A DNA stretch of 64,000 bases. Origin: Sympetrum striolatum. Its lineage: Eukaryota > Arthropoda > Insecta > Odonata > Libellulidae. Position numbers and translations under genes: made by a program. Location of the stretch: assembly GCA_947579665.1 (NCBI GenBank), contig OX388350.1, forward strand, positions 83,223,152 to 83,287,151. The letters are read 5' to 3'. This document shows, piece by piece, positions 1 to 12,640 of the stretch (positions within the stretch are counted from its first letter, which is position 1; every line of letters begins with the position of its first letter). The notes beneath the pieces are model-generated. The model made no database searches, was not told where the DNA came from, and saw only the letters and a list, made by a program, of their open reading frames with translations.

Positions 1-445
1 TCTACATGAAATCTTCAATTTGTAATCCCATAATGGGCAGAACTTCTCTATCAAGAGAGGCAAAATGCCTCTCGGTGACGAGAATTGTATCTGCAAATGG
101 TATCTCTCTTTTGATAGCTACCAGAAAGTCTTGAAGGGCAAAACATCTCAATCGGAATCCTGATCGTCGATGAGAATATTATTTTGCCAAAGGTAGCTTT
201 CTATTGAGTGATACCATGAGGTACGCAGACCCTCTTTCCATGGGCAGAACCTCTCAAACAGGAGAGGCGTTACACCTCCCCTGAAGAGAACTGTATTCTG
301 AAAATGGTAGCTTTCATTTGAGAGCTACCCCGTGGTACCCAGACCCACTCGATGGACAGAATCTCTCGACCTGGGGGTGGCATCACACCACCTCCATAGT
401 GAGAATTTTATTCCGCTAGGGTAGCTCTCTTTTGAAGTTACCAGA
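1..445. repeat. Diverged tandem repeat with two hairpins per unit
   Basis: Four units start near 36, 136, 242 and 354, about 100-112 bp apart. Each opens with a gggcagaacctctc-like box and ends with a GGTAGCT...AGCTACC-like inverted repeat (clearest at 307-329 and 423-442). A second hairpin lies near the start of each unit, but its stem sequence differs: GAGAGGC/GCCTCTC in unit 1, a TCTCA-TCG/CGATGAGA stem in unit 2, CAGG-GAGG/CCTC-CCTG in unit 3, and GGGGGTGG/CCACCTCC in unit 4. There is no long open frame. The array may continue left of the window. The function is unknown; a satellite or part of a larger element are both possible. Confidence 0.6.
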
Positions 446-2640
446 AGACCAGAAGACCTCTCCATATGGGTACCTATAAAATAATAGTTGTTAAATATGG
501 CCTTAAAATAATTGAATAATTTTGTCCAATTTTATTTAGATATTTCCAAAGTATTCTAGGCCTAAACCTATTTACTCTAAGATTTAAACCCTATGTTGAT
601 TTATCACCTCGAAGGTCCTGTTAATTTATTGAAGAAGTAGTCAGTTTTCCCTGTGCCTATCCAACAACATCCAAAGATTTCTATTTTTTTTGTCCCCAGC
701 TGCTGGGGTCCAATGAACATAGGTACTGCATTGCTTAGTCCCACATTCAGTTGACCTCAACTAATGCTGACTTATGATCTTCATCTGCGTGCTCGTAGGA
801 GTTGTTTGCTTTTGTTGACCATCTATTTCTAATGCCATCTATGGTTATTGTATCTCTGCTGCGAATAAAGCTTCAAATGCACTCAAATATTTATTATAAT
901 TTTCAAACTTTGGATTAAGTTTTACCATAAAGCTAGTTTAGTTTAGTTATCACACGTTAATTTACTATATAGAAATTTGCTTACCTTTCTGCATCATTAG
1001 TGACCGATATCCACTCCTTTTCCATCATTAATAGTGAGAGAACATCCCACAGTTCACCAACGCATTAATCAGCTGGATATTATTTCTTAGCATTATGTGT
1101 CATGCAGGAGGAAAACATTTAAGAACTGTTTTAAAGACATCAACACATTTCTTGGCATTCTGTATAGAGAGACCTTGATCAGTACAATTATTCACTCATA
1201 CCTTTGTAGCTTTCATTTCATCACAGCCATGATCAAGACTGGGATGAAAGAAAATGAGAGATATATTTTTCTGTATCCTGTACCACATGACAAATGAAAA
1301 CAGTCAATTCATCAGAGTATGATAGCAGGAACAAAGGAGAGTAATTGAAGTAAAAATAGAAGGAATGGGAGGAATGGCAAAAACAGGAATGAGGATTCTA
1401 GATTACGTAAAAAAGGGCCGAAGTTACATGCAAATGAAATAAGATGACCAGGATCAACTACTTTGAAAAGTTTGCAATTGACTTAAGCCAGAAGTTGTAA
1501 ATTAACTCTTGTTGCAAAGAATTATTGCTTAATAAAATGTAATGGCATACTAACTACAGGAAAACTAAAATCTGATATTTTGATAGTGATTTGCTAAGGG
1601 TAATTGAGACAAACGGATATAGGGAAGCATGAAATCAATACAGAGGAATATAGAATGGACTAGATTATCCTACAACTCACTACGTTTGCTAGTAAAACTT
1701 CACAATCCATAAAATTATAATGGGAAAAGACAGAAAAGAATAGTTATTGAACCGTAATAATATACGAATTTTGTAGAAAGAATGAAATAATATTCATGTT
1801 ATGTTCTATAAATATTTTTTTGTTATTATTTCTCTAAATACTAACAATTTTTAGAGGAAATATTAAGGTCAACGAATGCGACAAAGGTCGGCAAATTATA
1901 AAATGAAAAATATATGAAACGTGAAAAGAAAATCAAAGGAATTGGGTACTTTAATAGTGAAGCCTGTAATGTTGTGCTCACTACCTAGGTAAATGCACTC
2001 ACTTTAAGGAATCAGCTGTCTTGTGACCTAGGACGTGACTTTCTCTTACGACTGAGTTTCACTTTCTATGTCGGCGAGGGAAATAAGCAGAGTACTGATG
2101 AAGAAAAACATCCCAGTTACTGGTCACCTGTAAAGAAATATTTACATTAATTAAGTTGCATTACGAATTGTCAGTTCACAGTTATTACAATTATTAATAT
2201 AAATTGATATTAATGTAGCAAGGACTTATTAAATTTACAATAAAACATTATAATCATTATGTGAGTAAAACTTGCCTGAAATCGGCTTACGCGATTAAAA
2301 TTCATGATTAAATTAAATGTATTGAATGTGATATACTCATTTTGTTACAAACAAAAATAAAATCTATTGATTTGATATCATTAGAATGACAAATCTAAAA
2401 AGAATGCAAATTTAATTATAAATACGTTGTAAATACAGAATACAGTAGAGTACATAAAAAACAGAATAATAATGTTAACAGTTATCGTGACTTGGCACAA
2501 CACACTTTTCTGCTGTTAAATATTATCGCAAATGGTCATAATATGGTTTGCTAAAATATAATACAAACTATACTATTTAGGTGACTATAATCTGATACCA
2601 TTTAAATAATTATTTATACCACTGGCATCGCTGCTGATTT
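446..2640. other. AT-rich non-coding stretch
   Basis: I see no supported gene. A short palindrome CCCCAG-CTG-CTGGGG lies at 694-708 after a T-run that resembles a splice acceptor, but no open frame follows it. The 66-codon frame at 1097-1297 has no recognisable motif and looks like chance in AT-rich DNA. Confidence 0.5.
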
Positions 2641-4020
2641 TTAAAATCCCGAAATCCCTTATGGTTACCATTGCCATTATACCTCATCGGAAGACACGTA
2701 AAGAAAAGTATTTAAAAAGGTATGTGCAAAACTACTAAGTAGTTTTTGAAAGTTTCAGAATACTAAATAGTGATCGATTAAAAACATATAACGCATTTTT
2801 AATTCCTAACCATCGTATCCAAAAAGACACACGACCGAATTACTTTTTCTTCTAAAAGTCGGCACTTGATACGTTAAAATTAAATTAAATGATAGAATCG
2901 ACATTTAAGAACAACCACTTCTTCTTGCTTTCTCCAATTACCGGGGAAAAAACGAGGAGCTCCGACAACCACGATTTTTTGAGATATTAAACCTCTAAGC
3001 CATTAGCAGCTGTGTTACAAATTTTCTCTCTTTACATAAGAATTGATTCGTATTACCAAAAAGAAGAAATGCTACGAAACGGAAAAGACCTAAGAGCAGT
3101 GGATACTTTGATGAACACTTCTTGGCTAATAAATATTTATGCCACTGGAGTAGACACTGAATTTGAAATCACGAATTCCGTTAGAGTTCCCGTTGGCGAA
3201 ATCTCGCAAGGAACTGGAAAATATTTCAAAACGTAGGTTGAAAATTCGATCTTTAATATTTGTTGAAAGTTACAGAACACCCATTAATGACGGATGAAAA
3301 AGCAACTAATTCTTGATTCCTAAACAAAAATCAAAAATGATAAGCGACCGAATTACTCGGGAAAATTCTTCTAAAAGTCGGCAATTGATACATTAAAATT
3401 TTAATCGACGATAAATGCAAAAGAATATTTCGAAATAGAGATATTGAAATCAAGAGTAAGGTGGTAGTTTTATGGACGAAGGTCAAGGTATGGGAAAGCG
3501 CCTCGTTATCTCAAACAAACAGCTTTCCGGTGACGCTTGTTTTCCACTGAATTCCAGTTATTAAATCACTGTATTATGCTTTAACATGTAATACACAATA
3601 GAGAGATTGCGCGGCTCATACGACGGGAATAAATTCAGTAATTAGACAAATATTAATGAAGCAGCCACCTTATAAGCGTTATAATGTATAATCGCTTGAA
3701 GTAAGTATTGATAAATCTATGTGACGTAATGCAATTTGAAATCCCTATGACCGTTACCGTTGGTGACTTCTCGTATAGAGATCGAAAGGTTTTTAACAAG
3801 ATTTTAAACCTCTTATTCACTAACAGCCGTGTTCCAAATTTTGTTTCGTTAAATGAGAATTATTTAAAAATATTAACTTCCAATAAACCCGAGGCTTGCA
3901 AAAGAACAAAATTGGAACAGTTTCGAAGTAAAAATGTTATTCACGGCTCCAGCAACGAATATTTCGCAAAGTCATAAAACGAAACGTCAGAAGTATCACA
4001 CAATGCATATTCACTTATTC
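2640..4020 (+). repeat. Dispersed repeat family, fragments in one orientation
   Basis: Segments near 2830-2880 and 3345-3395 share a block (gaccgaattact then ttctaaaagtcggcacttga). A further block at 3705-3790 (atgtgacgtaatgcaatttg) is followed by a ccgttaccgttggtgactt motif. The reverse complements of these blocks recur at 9180-9245, 9590-9640, 13655-13700 and 15375-15410, so this is one diverged family present in both orientations. Short open frames inside (3012-3236 and 3708-3977) have no recognised domain and are not shared between copies. The class of element is not known. Confidence 0.5.
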
Positions 4021-4044
4021 GATCACAAGTGAACTTAACGAACG

Positions 4045-4335
4045 ATGACTTTGCTTATTAAATGATTACTAAGCTTATCACATAATAACTAAGCTTAGCA
4101 TGTGATAACTTCTTTTCTTAAGAGATAATTCCGCTTAAGATATAATAATTCCGCTTCTCAAACGATAACTTAGCTTAACATTTAGTAAATAATAATCCTA
4201 AAAACAGTAACTATTCTTAAATGAAAGCTATGCTTAGCAAAGGATAATTCCGCTTACAAAATGACAACTTCTTAAATTAAGATACAACCTCGTTTTTAAG
4301 TGAAAACTTCGCATAGCAAATGATAATATTAGCAT
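4045..4335. repeat. Degenerate short tandem repeat, about 20-27 bp unit
   Basis: A motif close to gataattccgctta recurs about ten times with variation (for example near 4070, 4100, 4125, 4145, 4170, 4240 and 4310). Spacing is irregular at about 20-27 bp. The units are strongly diverged, which suggests an old array. No coding potential is seen. Confidence 0.5.
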
Positions 4336-4422
4336 TTCTAATGAAAAAAAGATCCCAATTATATCCACTTTAAAAGTTAATGCTATTTACAAAGATACAA
4401 CCAATCCCTAGCAAGAAAAATT

Positions 4423-4499
4423 CCGACTTGCCGGGGTTGGAACCCGAGACCTTTGCGTTAGAGTAGCTAGCGCGCTAACAACTCCTTAACGCAGTCGGC
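4423..4499 (-). repeat. tRNA-like sequence (SINE head or decayed tRNA)
   Basis: On the minus strand a CCGACT/AGTCGG acceptor-like stem encloses an A-box-like segment (gcgttaaggagttgttagcg) and a T-arm-like hairpin containing the B-box GGTTCCAACCC. The middle does not give a clean anticodon arm and no CCA-adjacent terminator is clear, so a working tRNA gene is unlikely. A tRNA-derived SINE head is the best reading. No clear 3' body was identified next to it. Confidence 0.5.
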
Positions 4500-4699
4500 A
4501 ACATATTTAATTTGAGATTGACTAAGAACAGAACATTCTTTCGCGTCAGTAAACATCTTATGATTTGAATTTCCGAATGTTGAAAATACGATATAAATTT
4601 CATTTGCCGAATGTTCAATCTCCTGCAAGCTCATTCGGAAAACATCGTTTACAGAAATATTCCGTGTCATGGTAGATTAGCAATAGATAGGTTAAGTGC

Positions 4700-7600
4700 A
4701 GATATTGCATCCAAATACACTACGCTTTTAACATATATCAGCACTTCAAACGTTTAAACATAACGAAAAAGATTCAAATTCTTACCGTTACTGCGGAAGT
4801 GTATCAGCACGACCTTTCCCCACGAAGTCTCACCGGGAACTGAAAATGTTGTCACAGAAACCCATTACGAAAGAGAAGCTGCCCTCTGATTGGTGCAAAT
4901 TTGTTTTCCCCACCCCTACCCCCGTCAACCGTTATATTTAAAATCATCAAAAAAAATGAAAATAATTAAATATTGCCTTTAAATAATGGAATTGTTTAAA
5001 TAACTAAATTTTTGAAAATGGAATGAATTGTAAAAAATTACCTCTAACTTTAAGCGAATTCTATAATAACCTCGATGTTAACGATGGCTGGTATTCACTG
5101 GGTTAGGATAAACGCTACGAAAAGAATCATATTGAGATATGATTGAGTCTTAGAGTATGGAAATAGATTACATTTCAAAATTTAATTAAGTTGTCGGTCG
5201 TAAAATGATTAAATATCTTTTGGTTCCCACTTAAAAAATCCCGTTCTCACTTTATTAGAAATTTCATGGATTCAAACATCGCATTGGTCGTCAGGAGGAC
5301 TGCTTCTTTATAATATCCAAAATGTTAGAAATTTTACGATTATTTTGTCGAATTGCTCGAAGGAAAGACTCGAAAACGATATTCCACGATTAAAATAAGA
5401 ATCTTCGTTCAATTCCGTTCTTTTGGTGCTTGTCTGGACTCAGCACGACCATACCATCTAATTTAATTCTTCAAAAGAAATGAAGCCTGCAAAAGATAAA
5501 AGTGAAGTTTAAGTGTATTTATTATGGAAAATTGTTTGAGCGATCTTGGTTCGAATCCAGAAAAGGTATCGAAGAAAAATTAAACAATACTTCGTTTCTG
5601 ATCTCGAAGAATACTTTTGCAAAGTTTCACCCAGTTCGGACAAACGCTCTGGACTCGATGACAAACACTGAATTTCTGCTTTACAAATAAGGTTAGCATT
5701 TAGTTAAAATTTTCCTATAAATCAACGTTTCAAGCGAGTCCAATCCTTAAGGCGATCAGTGATCATACTACGACACAAGTTTTTCAATAATCCCACCTCT
5801 TTGTATCTGATTAATACACGAAGAAATGAATGTTTCATTGGGAAATTGATTCCTATATTTGAATCGTTGACACCGTACACGACTTTGACTAGATAATAGC
5901 GACATTCTGGAAGGAATACTAAAGAAATGAATGCTATGGTAACGGAAAATCCATGGCAACACCATCATGATGAACAAAACCATCTCAAAACTTTTCCAAT
6001 CAATAGTTTTAACAGGTATTTGCAACCCAATCTCACACTTTGTTAATGCACGACTTGTACAATGCATATCATTCGACAATTCTACTTTCAACGTCCTTCA
6101 ATAATACGTTAATCGGAAGAAATATCGATTTCGTAAAGGATTGCTCCCGTATAATTGTTACCTTCGAATAGAAGTAGATATTCCAAACCTTAGAAGCTGT
6201 ACGGCATGTCATTCACTGGCACATGTTGCACAATCCAAGGAAACAGGTTCGATCTTCCAGCAATACTCTTAATTCCACTTCCTGGTTCTTATAGCTACCA
6301 CACCACTCACAAACACACGTAATATTTAAATATATTCATTAAGAAACGTAATAATTATACTTTTTAGTCGGCACAACCAGATTGGAGTCAATTATTCGTA
6401 GAAACAGAGTCAATCCTTGCACTCACCGTACTTCGCTTCGCTACTCGCGATTCTTCTGAAAATAAAAGACAGTCTAACGAAGCGTTACCGAAGGTGAAAT
6501 CGTCCTCAGTAATGACCTCGTGATTTCGAAAGCAAAGTAAGAATTGCCGATTTTTAAGAGACGCAAACCTTTCTTTCTGACGTTTTCAGGTAGGTAATAT
6601 CTATGAATAGAATAAGGCATTTCGCTGATATTGTACGTACTCCACCACTTAATCTGAACCGTTCTTTTTGAGCTACAGCATAATCCCAACTTCTCTTTTC
6701 ACCATTGATTCTTTGTCTCAAACTTTGCAGCAAATACATTTTTATCAATCGTGAATTAAACACCGTGCTCCATAGGAAGACGTATACTAAACCAATCAGT
6801 ATTACATTATATTATGTGTCAGCTGATCTTGGAGGCACGCTATGAAACCATGGTCGATCTTAATAATACTGTGTGGTTTAGAAAACGTATTCTAATTTTG
6901 CTAGAAGATTTCACAGGAGCAGAATTTACACCACAAACCAACCTTATGTCATCCATCCAATTCGCTTCTCCCTTGCATGAAATGACGACACTTAAAGTTG
7001 CCTTCCGAAAATTCCAGAACGTTCGGAACTCTATGTTCTTTCTTTCCACGTCTGACTCACGAAACTTCCAATTCCTATACATTTGGCAAATGGTCTAATC
7101 TACATTCGAAAGAATTTTCAAAGTGCCTCAAAATTGCTCCTCTTTGTGAAGTTGATTTGTTTGAAAGAAATTCTTTTCCTCTAGATTTCTGTAAGTTACT
7201 TGCGTTTCGTTAAGGTATACGTATGAGAAACATACATGAAGAACGTTTTCCGACAGTTGAAGACTCAACTCACAGCAATGTCGTATATCAAGTGTCGAAA
7301 AGTGTGTTGTTCTAAATCTGTGATCGAAAAAATCCCAAAAACATACTTCTGATAATTCATTGATTACGTGCTGAAGTTCACGGGAATTGGGAAATCTTCG
7401 ATTATGTTACAATAGCAAAATGCAGGATTCTACTGTAAGCACAATGACATGGTGCATTGATTTGAATCTAGATGTATGTGAATATGAAATTTCACCTCGT
7501 GGGTAAGCAAAGACTGGGTCTACTTGGCTCTCTGATATCAGAATTCACAGTGCAAATACATTCGTATTCTAGAATATTTAGTATTTGTAAGCATAACTTG

Positions 7601-8130
7601 ATTCATAGTACTAACATAGGCATGATGTTTCATTGTTCAATCAATCAAAAAATAATTACGAACTCTTGATCAAGGTGGTGATCCGTGATGAAGTTCATCC
7701 TTAGTGAAATTTGTATTTTGATGAAGAAATCTAACGATGCCACTTATTCTTCTCTATTTATCTAATCTTGTGGCTCTAATGAATTTGTTAGCCCTTTATC
7801 CTGTGAGTAAAGTCATTGAGTGGAGCCGGAGGTTCTATGGGATATCTTTTGCTCGTTTTTTTTAGAAAATGTATATATGCCACCCTTCTGATGTTTAGTA
7901 TCCGGAAATTCTTCGCAGTTAGGCTAAGTCTTTGGTGGAAGGGTTATTTATTCCGAGTCTTTTACATTAAGCAGGAAATTTCAATGTCACTAATCTCGCG
8001 AATTATTAGCTGTTTCTCTTTTCTGCTGGATGTCTTTATCGGTCTACAATTGATATCCCCTACACCGATATCCATTCCTTTTCCTTAAGATGACGTCTTT
8101 TAGAGGTGAATTTGTGAATCATTTTATCTA
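4700..8130. other. AT-rich non-coding stretch
   Basis: Several 60-107-codon frames occur on both strands (for example 5768-6091 minus and 6814-7098 plus) but overlap each other and contain no recognisable motif. One B-box-like ggttcgaatcc lies at 5548-5558. I cannot support any gene here. Confidence 0.4.
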
Positions 8131-8229
8131 TGTCATATATGGGCAATCATCGACGAAAATATTTTTTTGCAAACAAAAAAAATATATTAAAAATGATACT
8201 TTGTGAAATTCGTCTAAATATAATGGTTT

Positions 8230-8501
8230 GCAATGGTAACAGTAGTGGAAAATTTCCAAGGCGGTTGGTGGGAGAGGTTCAGATTGTCAGACGGTTAAAT
8301 TTCGACCAATCAGGTGACGGCAATTCCGATCATCGGTTGCGCAGACGGTTTTTTTGTCAGTTCCTGTCGAGATTTCTTCCGGTGAGGAAGTGCTGCCAAA
8401 CTGATATGTGGAAAGACCGTTGGAGATTTGAATTTGCCAACGCGATCAAACTTCGTAAATGTTTTTTAGAGTACCGATATTGTTACTGTCGCGTAACCTA
8501 A
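8230..8501 (+). other. GC-richer stretch, possible 5' part of a transcription unit
   Basis: This part is richer in GC than its flanks and sits just upstream of a possible exon at 8540. It contains a CCAAT followed by an aggtgacg segment near 8307-8320, and a TCAGTT initiator-like site around 8357-8362. An open frame (8130-8501) crosses it but has no recognised domain. A promoter or first exon is possible; chance composition is equally possible. Confidence 0.2.
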
Positions 8502-8539
8502 TAGCAATAATTAATATTCGAGATTTTTTATATATTTAG

Positions 8540-8602
8540 GAAGATGCCAGCATTCATTTTTCAACATCCATCGCCGACTTCACCCAGGATTTTCAGCGAA
8601 TG
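8540..8602 (+). CDS. Possible 63-bp internal exon
   Basis: A T-rich tract ending in tttag precedes a 63-bp block that ends directly at GTAAGT, a consensus 5' splice site. The block is GC-richer than its surroundings and open in frame 0 for 21 codons, reading EDASIHFSTSIADFTQDFQRM (split here as EDASIHFSTS then IADFTQDFQRM). The composition of this peptide looks protein-like. No partner exon could be joined with confidence; the nearest candidate with compatible phase is at 17372. I do not recognise the protein. Confidence 0.3.
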
Positions 8603-9059
8603 GTAAGTTACCAAAGATACCTAATTAGATTTTGTCTTCTTTTTTATAAAGTCTTTGAAAGAATTGCCGTACCATGAAATATAATGGATTCAAGTGTCGT
8701 TGATGGGTCATATCGGTACTCAACGTTACAGATTCTAAGATAAGGACTAAAAATCCTGTCAGTCAAAGTTATCTCTCTTAATTTTTCACATTATAGAGCT
8801 ACACGAAAAGGGTAGATTGGGCTGTTTATAGCAAAGATATGTGGGCCATTATGTCAACGACAATAAGACGTATAGTAAGCAAATATTATTAGTTTAACGG
8901 ACAAAGTGTTTTTGTTGGAAGATATTGCTTTTAAATGGATATTAGGCGATTGCAAAGCTACATACAGAGAGTAAGCTATGAATAATCTATCTATGCACTA
9001 AAAATTCGTTGTTGGAGCCGTAAATATCTTAAAATATTTTGTTCTCCGGCAAGCATCAG

Positions 9060-10890
9060 TTTCATCGAAAGTTAATTTTTTTAAATAATACTCACGTAAC
9101 GAGAGAAAATTTGGAACGTGTCTGTTAATGAATTAGAGGTTCTAGATCTGAGTTCTGGTTTAAAATCTTTCGAGTTCAATACGAGAAGTCACCAACGGTA
9201 ACTGGCATCGGGAATTCAAATTGCATTACGCCACATAGATTCGTCAATGCTTTATTCGTTGATGGTTCATTATATCACTTAAAGAGAACTTCTTCATTAA
9301 TACGAATGTATTTACTAGATTTATTCCCATCGTAAGTGCCTCGTAATTTTTATTGTATAGCAAATTCTACTACTCAACCTACCGATTTCAATAACAGAAA
9401 TTATGTGCAAAACTGAAGGTCATGGGACAGCTGATTGTTTTGAAATTTCAAGGAACTTTCTTTTTACCCATGCGCGAAAGTATTTTGCCTTCGCTTTGAC
9501 CTTCTTTATCAGAACTACTCTTGCTTTCAAAAAATCTCTACCTCAAAAAATTTTCATTTTTTGAATCATCAACTCAAATTTCTAACTTTCATTTGCCGAC
9601 TTTTAGAATAAATTTTAGAAGTAATTCAGTCGTTCATCATGTTTGAACGGATGGCTAGGAATAAAGAATGAGTTATTTTTTAAATCAGTCATCGATGAGT
9701 GTCCTTTTATTTTAAAACTCCACTTAAGAATCAGACTTACTTTCCCTAGCTTTTTAAATACTCATGCGTTGTCTCACGAAACATCACTATCTGTTATTTT
9801 AACGGATTTCGGGATTCCAATTTCATGGACTCTTTCCTGTGGTATTAGTGTTTATAAATTAACTAGTGAGTTTCCCAGGTGAAGATGACGGTATTAAATA
9901 TAAATTTATTTACCGAAAATATTAATAATCCAGATTATATATTGGATTTTTTTAGAAATGTTTATGGAATTATTACTTCGCTTATTTACCGTCCCAGTTA
10001 AGAAAGTGAGACAATAATCGTTTAAAAGTCTGGGTTTTTATCGTTACGCAATAGTTTTTAGGTCTTCTCAAGTCTACGGAATGAGTTTTAAGTTCAATAA
10101 CTCTCTTATCTGAATAGTATTAATTTCTTACCGAGTTGATTTACAAAGTTATATTGAGAGACACTTTTTTCAGGAATCTTATTCAGGTTTGAAGAATCGG
10201 TATAGTGAGCAACATTTAGTCCATCATTCATAACCTTTTGTCACAAACGAATCTATGAGAATTGGATGAAATTTTTGCGAAACTTTTATTCTAATTTTAA
10301 GGATATAATTTCTGAATTGATTCTGTGATTGATACTTCTTATAAAGGTAACCAGATTTTTTAAATCTTTTACGGAAATCTGTTTTGAAAACAACGGATTT
10401 CCTCATTTGAAAAATTATTAGTTTCGTTTTACATACAGATTCACAAATCTCAAGGAAAATACTTAATTATTTCTCAACATGCGATGTAAATTAAATTTTA
10501 CTTAGCAGAGGAAACTTAAACAGTGTAGTAGAAGAAGTGTAAAATAGTGACTTTGCTAGGACTCAAAGCCAAGCACACCACTCTAAAGGATGTAGCTTAG
10601 TAGATAAGATACCAGTATTTAAGTTGTTAGAATAACGGTAATTTTGAGCAATTAGATTACCCTTCCGGAATGAGAGAGACCCGGGTTAGTGTCCCAGTCA
10701 AGTCACTATTTTTCACATCTCGTAAACACCTTTATCGTAAGTCAATGCATTATTAATTTGCATTTGTTTGTCTTTAAGGATTAATGGAGCGCTGCAATCG
10801 ATTCGCATATCGATACTGCGAAGTTGTGATGTGACAGAGAGAAAACATCATCGAAGATCCGCATGGAGACGTCGGAGTTCAAATTAAGGT
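9060..10890. repeat. Long dispersed repeat, copy 1
   Basis: The stretch from about 9411 matches 13480 onward closely (shared tttttacccatgcgcgaaag, then tcgctttgacc, then gagtgtccttt). The match continues in weaker form to about 10880, where both copies end near aggtaatgagaattttyaatta. Local internal duplication is also visible: 9180-9240 resembles 9775-9835. No long open frame is conserved between the copies, so this is probably a non-autonomous or very decayed element. The class is unknown. Confidence 0.55.
10540..10725. repeat. Pair of tRNA-derived fragments
   Basis: At 10676-10722 on the plus strand a degenerate B-box (gggttagtgtccc) is followed by aagtcacta and a T-run. At 10545-10620 a related segment lies in the opposite orientation, homologous to 14395-14480, where the minus strand reads ggttcgaatcctgaac followed by aagtcacttttttt. 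This resembles tRNA-derived SINE heads with a downstream pol III terminator-like T-run. The copies are degraded. Confidence 0.35.
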
Positions 10891-11019
10891 AATGAGAATT
10901 TTTAATTACTACAAATCGCTGTATTTCAGCTTCTAGCATTTTAAACATATAAATAGAGAAGTACGTCTATTTTACGATCTCAATCTTAAAAATTTATTTG
11001 GTTCAAATTAATATAACGT

Positions 11020-11260
11020 CGTCTTCATCAATATCGCCCCCCCCCCAAGGGATACAATGTTATTGGTGCCTGGATCATATAAATATTTGTCCACCAGTAA
11101 GGCTCGAATAATTAAAAAATAAAAGACTTTCCTACTATTAAAATGTTTGCGGTTTAAATGAATAAATATAAATATATATAAATTATGGATCAAGAAGGAT
11201 TTGAACCGGCTCCCGATTAGAGACACGTCAGAAAAAACAGCAGACTGTAAGCCCACTTAA
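11020..11260 (-). repeat. Probable tRNA-derived SINE fragment
   Basis: On the minus strand a tRNA-like segment (gggcttacagtctgctg, then a B-box ggttcaaatcc at about 11201-11211) leads toward a 3' part ending in tatcccttgggggg. The same 3' motif (ccccaagggatac ... gcgcctgg on plus) recurs at 42137-42168. A nine-to-eleven base C-run lies at 11037-11047. The similarity between the two loci supports a repeat family; the tRNA origin is moderately supported. Confidence 0.35.
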
Positions 11261-11267
11261 TGTTTGG

Positions 11268-11435
11268 GTGATATTGAATTTCCAGCCCCTTGGCTTCAAA
11301 TTGAACTTTTTCAATTTCTGCATCTTTCTTAATGAAAAATTTCATTTGCATATTGACACCCACCGGGAATTGAGCTAGGGACCGCTTTCACCAAAGGTGC
11401 CATCCGCATTGACCACACACGCCTTGACACGTTGA
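11268..11435 (-). repeat. tRNA-derived SINE, family with copies at 27.9 and 49.3 kb
   Basis: On the minus strand the tRNA-like head (ggtgaaagcggtccc, then caattcccggtggg) lies at about 11355-11430. It is followed by a body that ends in ttgaagccaaggggctgg and attcaata near 11268. The 49.28-49.43 kb copy has the same head-body-tail order in the same orientation, and the 27.95-kb copy shares the head. The B-box is mutated here (tcaattcc). RNA polymerase III transcription and LINE-driven retroposition are the known mode for such elements. Confidence 0.6.
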
Positions 11436-12129
11436 TATTTTTCCTGAAGTGGGCGTTCAATATTGGTGAAAAGTAAAAGGCGTGGATTAAAATTAATTAC
11501 GGTCAGATTATTAAAAATATATATTTAATATACTTTGGAATTAAAAGACATCGTTTGACATTATTCGATCTGTCATACCCTAAAATAATTTAATCGATTT
11601 TAAAATGAAAACAATAAAGAGTCAAAGATAGATAAAAACGGACGCGGCGGCGCGCGGGTCTTTTGAATTTAAATTTACCATAATAATTGATTGAAATCAG
11701 AGGATACAAATAGTGAAAGGTTTTGAAAATGAATAAATAAATAATTAATTAAGAATATTTAAGTAAAAAATAAGATATACGCGTAGTTGCCTAGTCCCAG
11801 GTTAAAATAAGAGTTTCAAGCTTAGAGGCATACTTGGGCTTTTATATTTAGGGCAGCAATCCCTTGGGATGTCCCACATACTTCGGAAGAGCTCGGAAGG
11901 TCCTTGAGGAAGAGGATCATTTAAATTTATAACAGCTTCTTTTAGCACTGTTTCAATTGGCTTGAGTTTGCCCCAATAAATGTCCTTCATAGAGGTTATT
12001 TTCGGAACTCTTTAAATGTTTTTTTTGTAGTCATTCTCTCGAATGCAATTAATTAGTATAATATGGTGGGAGAACAGTATTGCCAATCCGGGCTCGCGTA
12101 CGTCAGTATTGATCTGATCATCCTATTGA

Positions 12130-12640
12130 GTAATAGAATTTTACGCTATCAAATTTGAATTTATTTACCGAAAATATTATTAATCAAGATAATATATTGG
12201 ATTTTTTAATAAATGTTTACGGAATAATGACTCCGCTGATATGCTGTCCCAATTAAGAATGTGAGACAATAATCGTTGAGAAGTTTGAATCTTTATCGTT
12301 TCGCAGTAGTTTTCTGTTCTTCTCAAGTATACGGAATGAATGTTAAGCTCAGTATTTCTCTCACCAGAATAACATTCATTTTTACCAGAATCATTTTTAA
12401 TTTTAAATTTGAGTGATACTTTTTTCAGGAATATAATTCGACTTTGAAGAATTGGTATTGAGAGCATTATTTAGTCAATCGTTCATAACATTTTTTCACA
12501 AACGAATCTCTGAGAATCGGATTAACTTTTAGTGAAACATTTATCCAAATTCTAAGGATTAAATTTCTGAATTTATTCTCCGATTGATACTTCTTATAAA
12601 GTTAATCAGTTTTAGTCGAAAAACATTTAAATTTTCGACT
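12130..12640. repeat. Long dispersed repeat, partial copy 2
   Basis: The segment matches 9895-10345 (shared tttaccgaaaatatta, tgagacaataatcgtt and the ttctcaagt block) with many substitutions and indels. The 95-codon minus frame here has no counterpart in the other copies. Confidence 0.55.

Noticed and set aside
5768..6091. 107-codon minus-strand frame
   Set aside because: No motif, no start context, AT-rich surroundings and overlapping frames; not distinguishable from chance.
10776..10881. Possible exon between ctttaag and gtaatgag, with a counterpart at 14594-14755
   Set aside because: The two homologous segments share no common open frame, and both belong to the dispersed repeat family.
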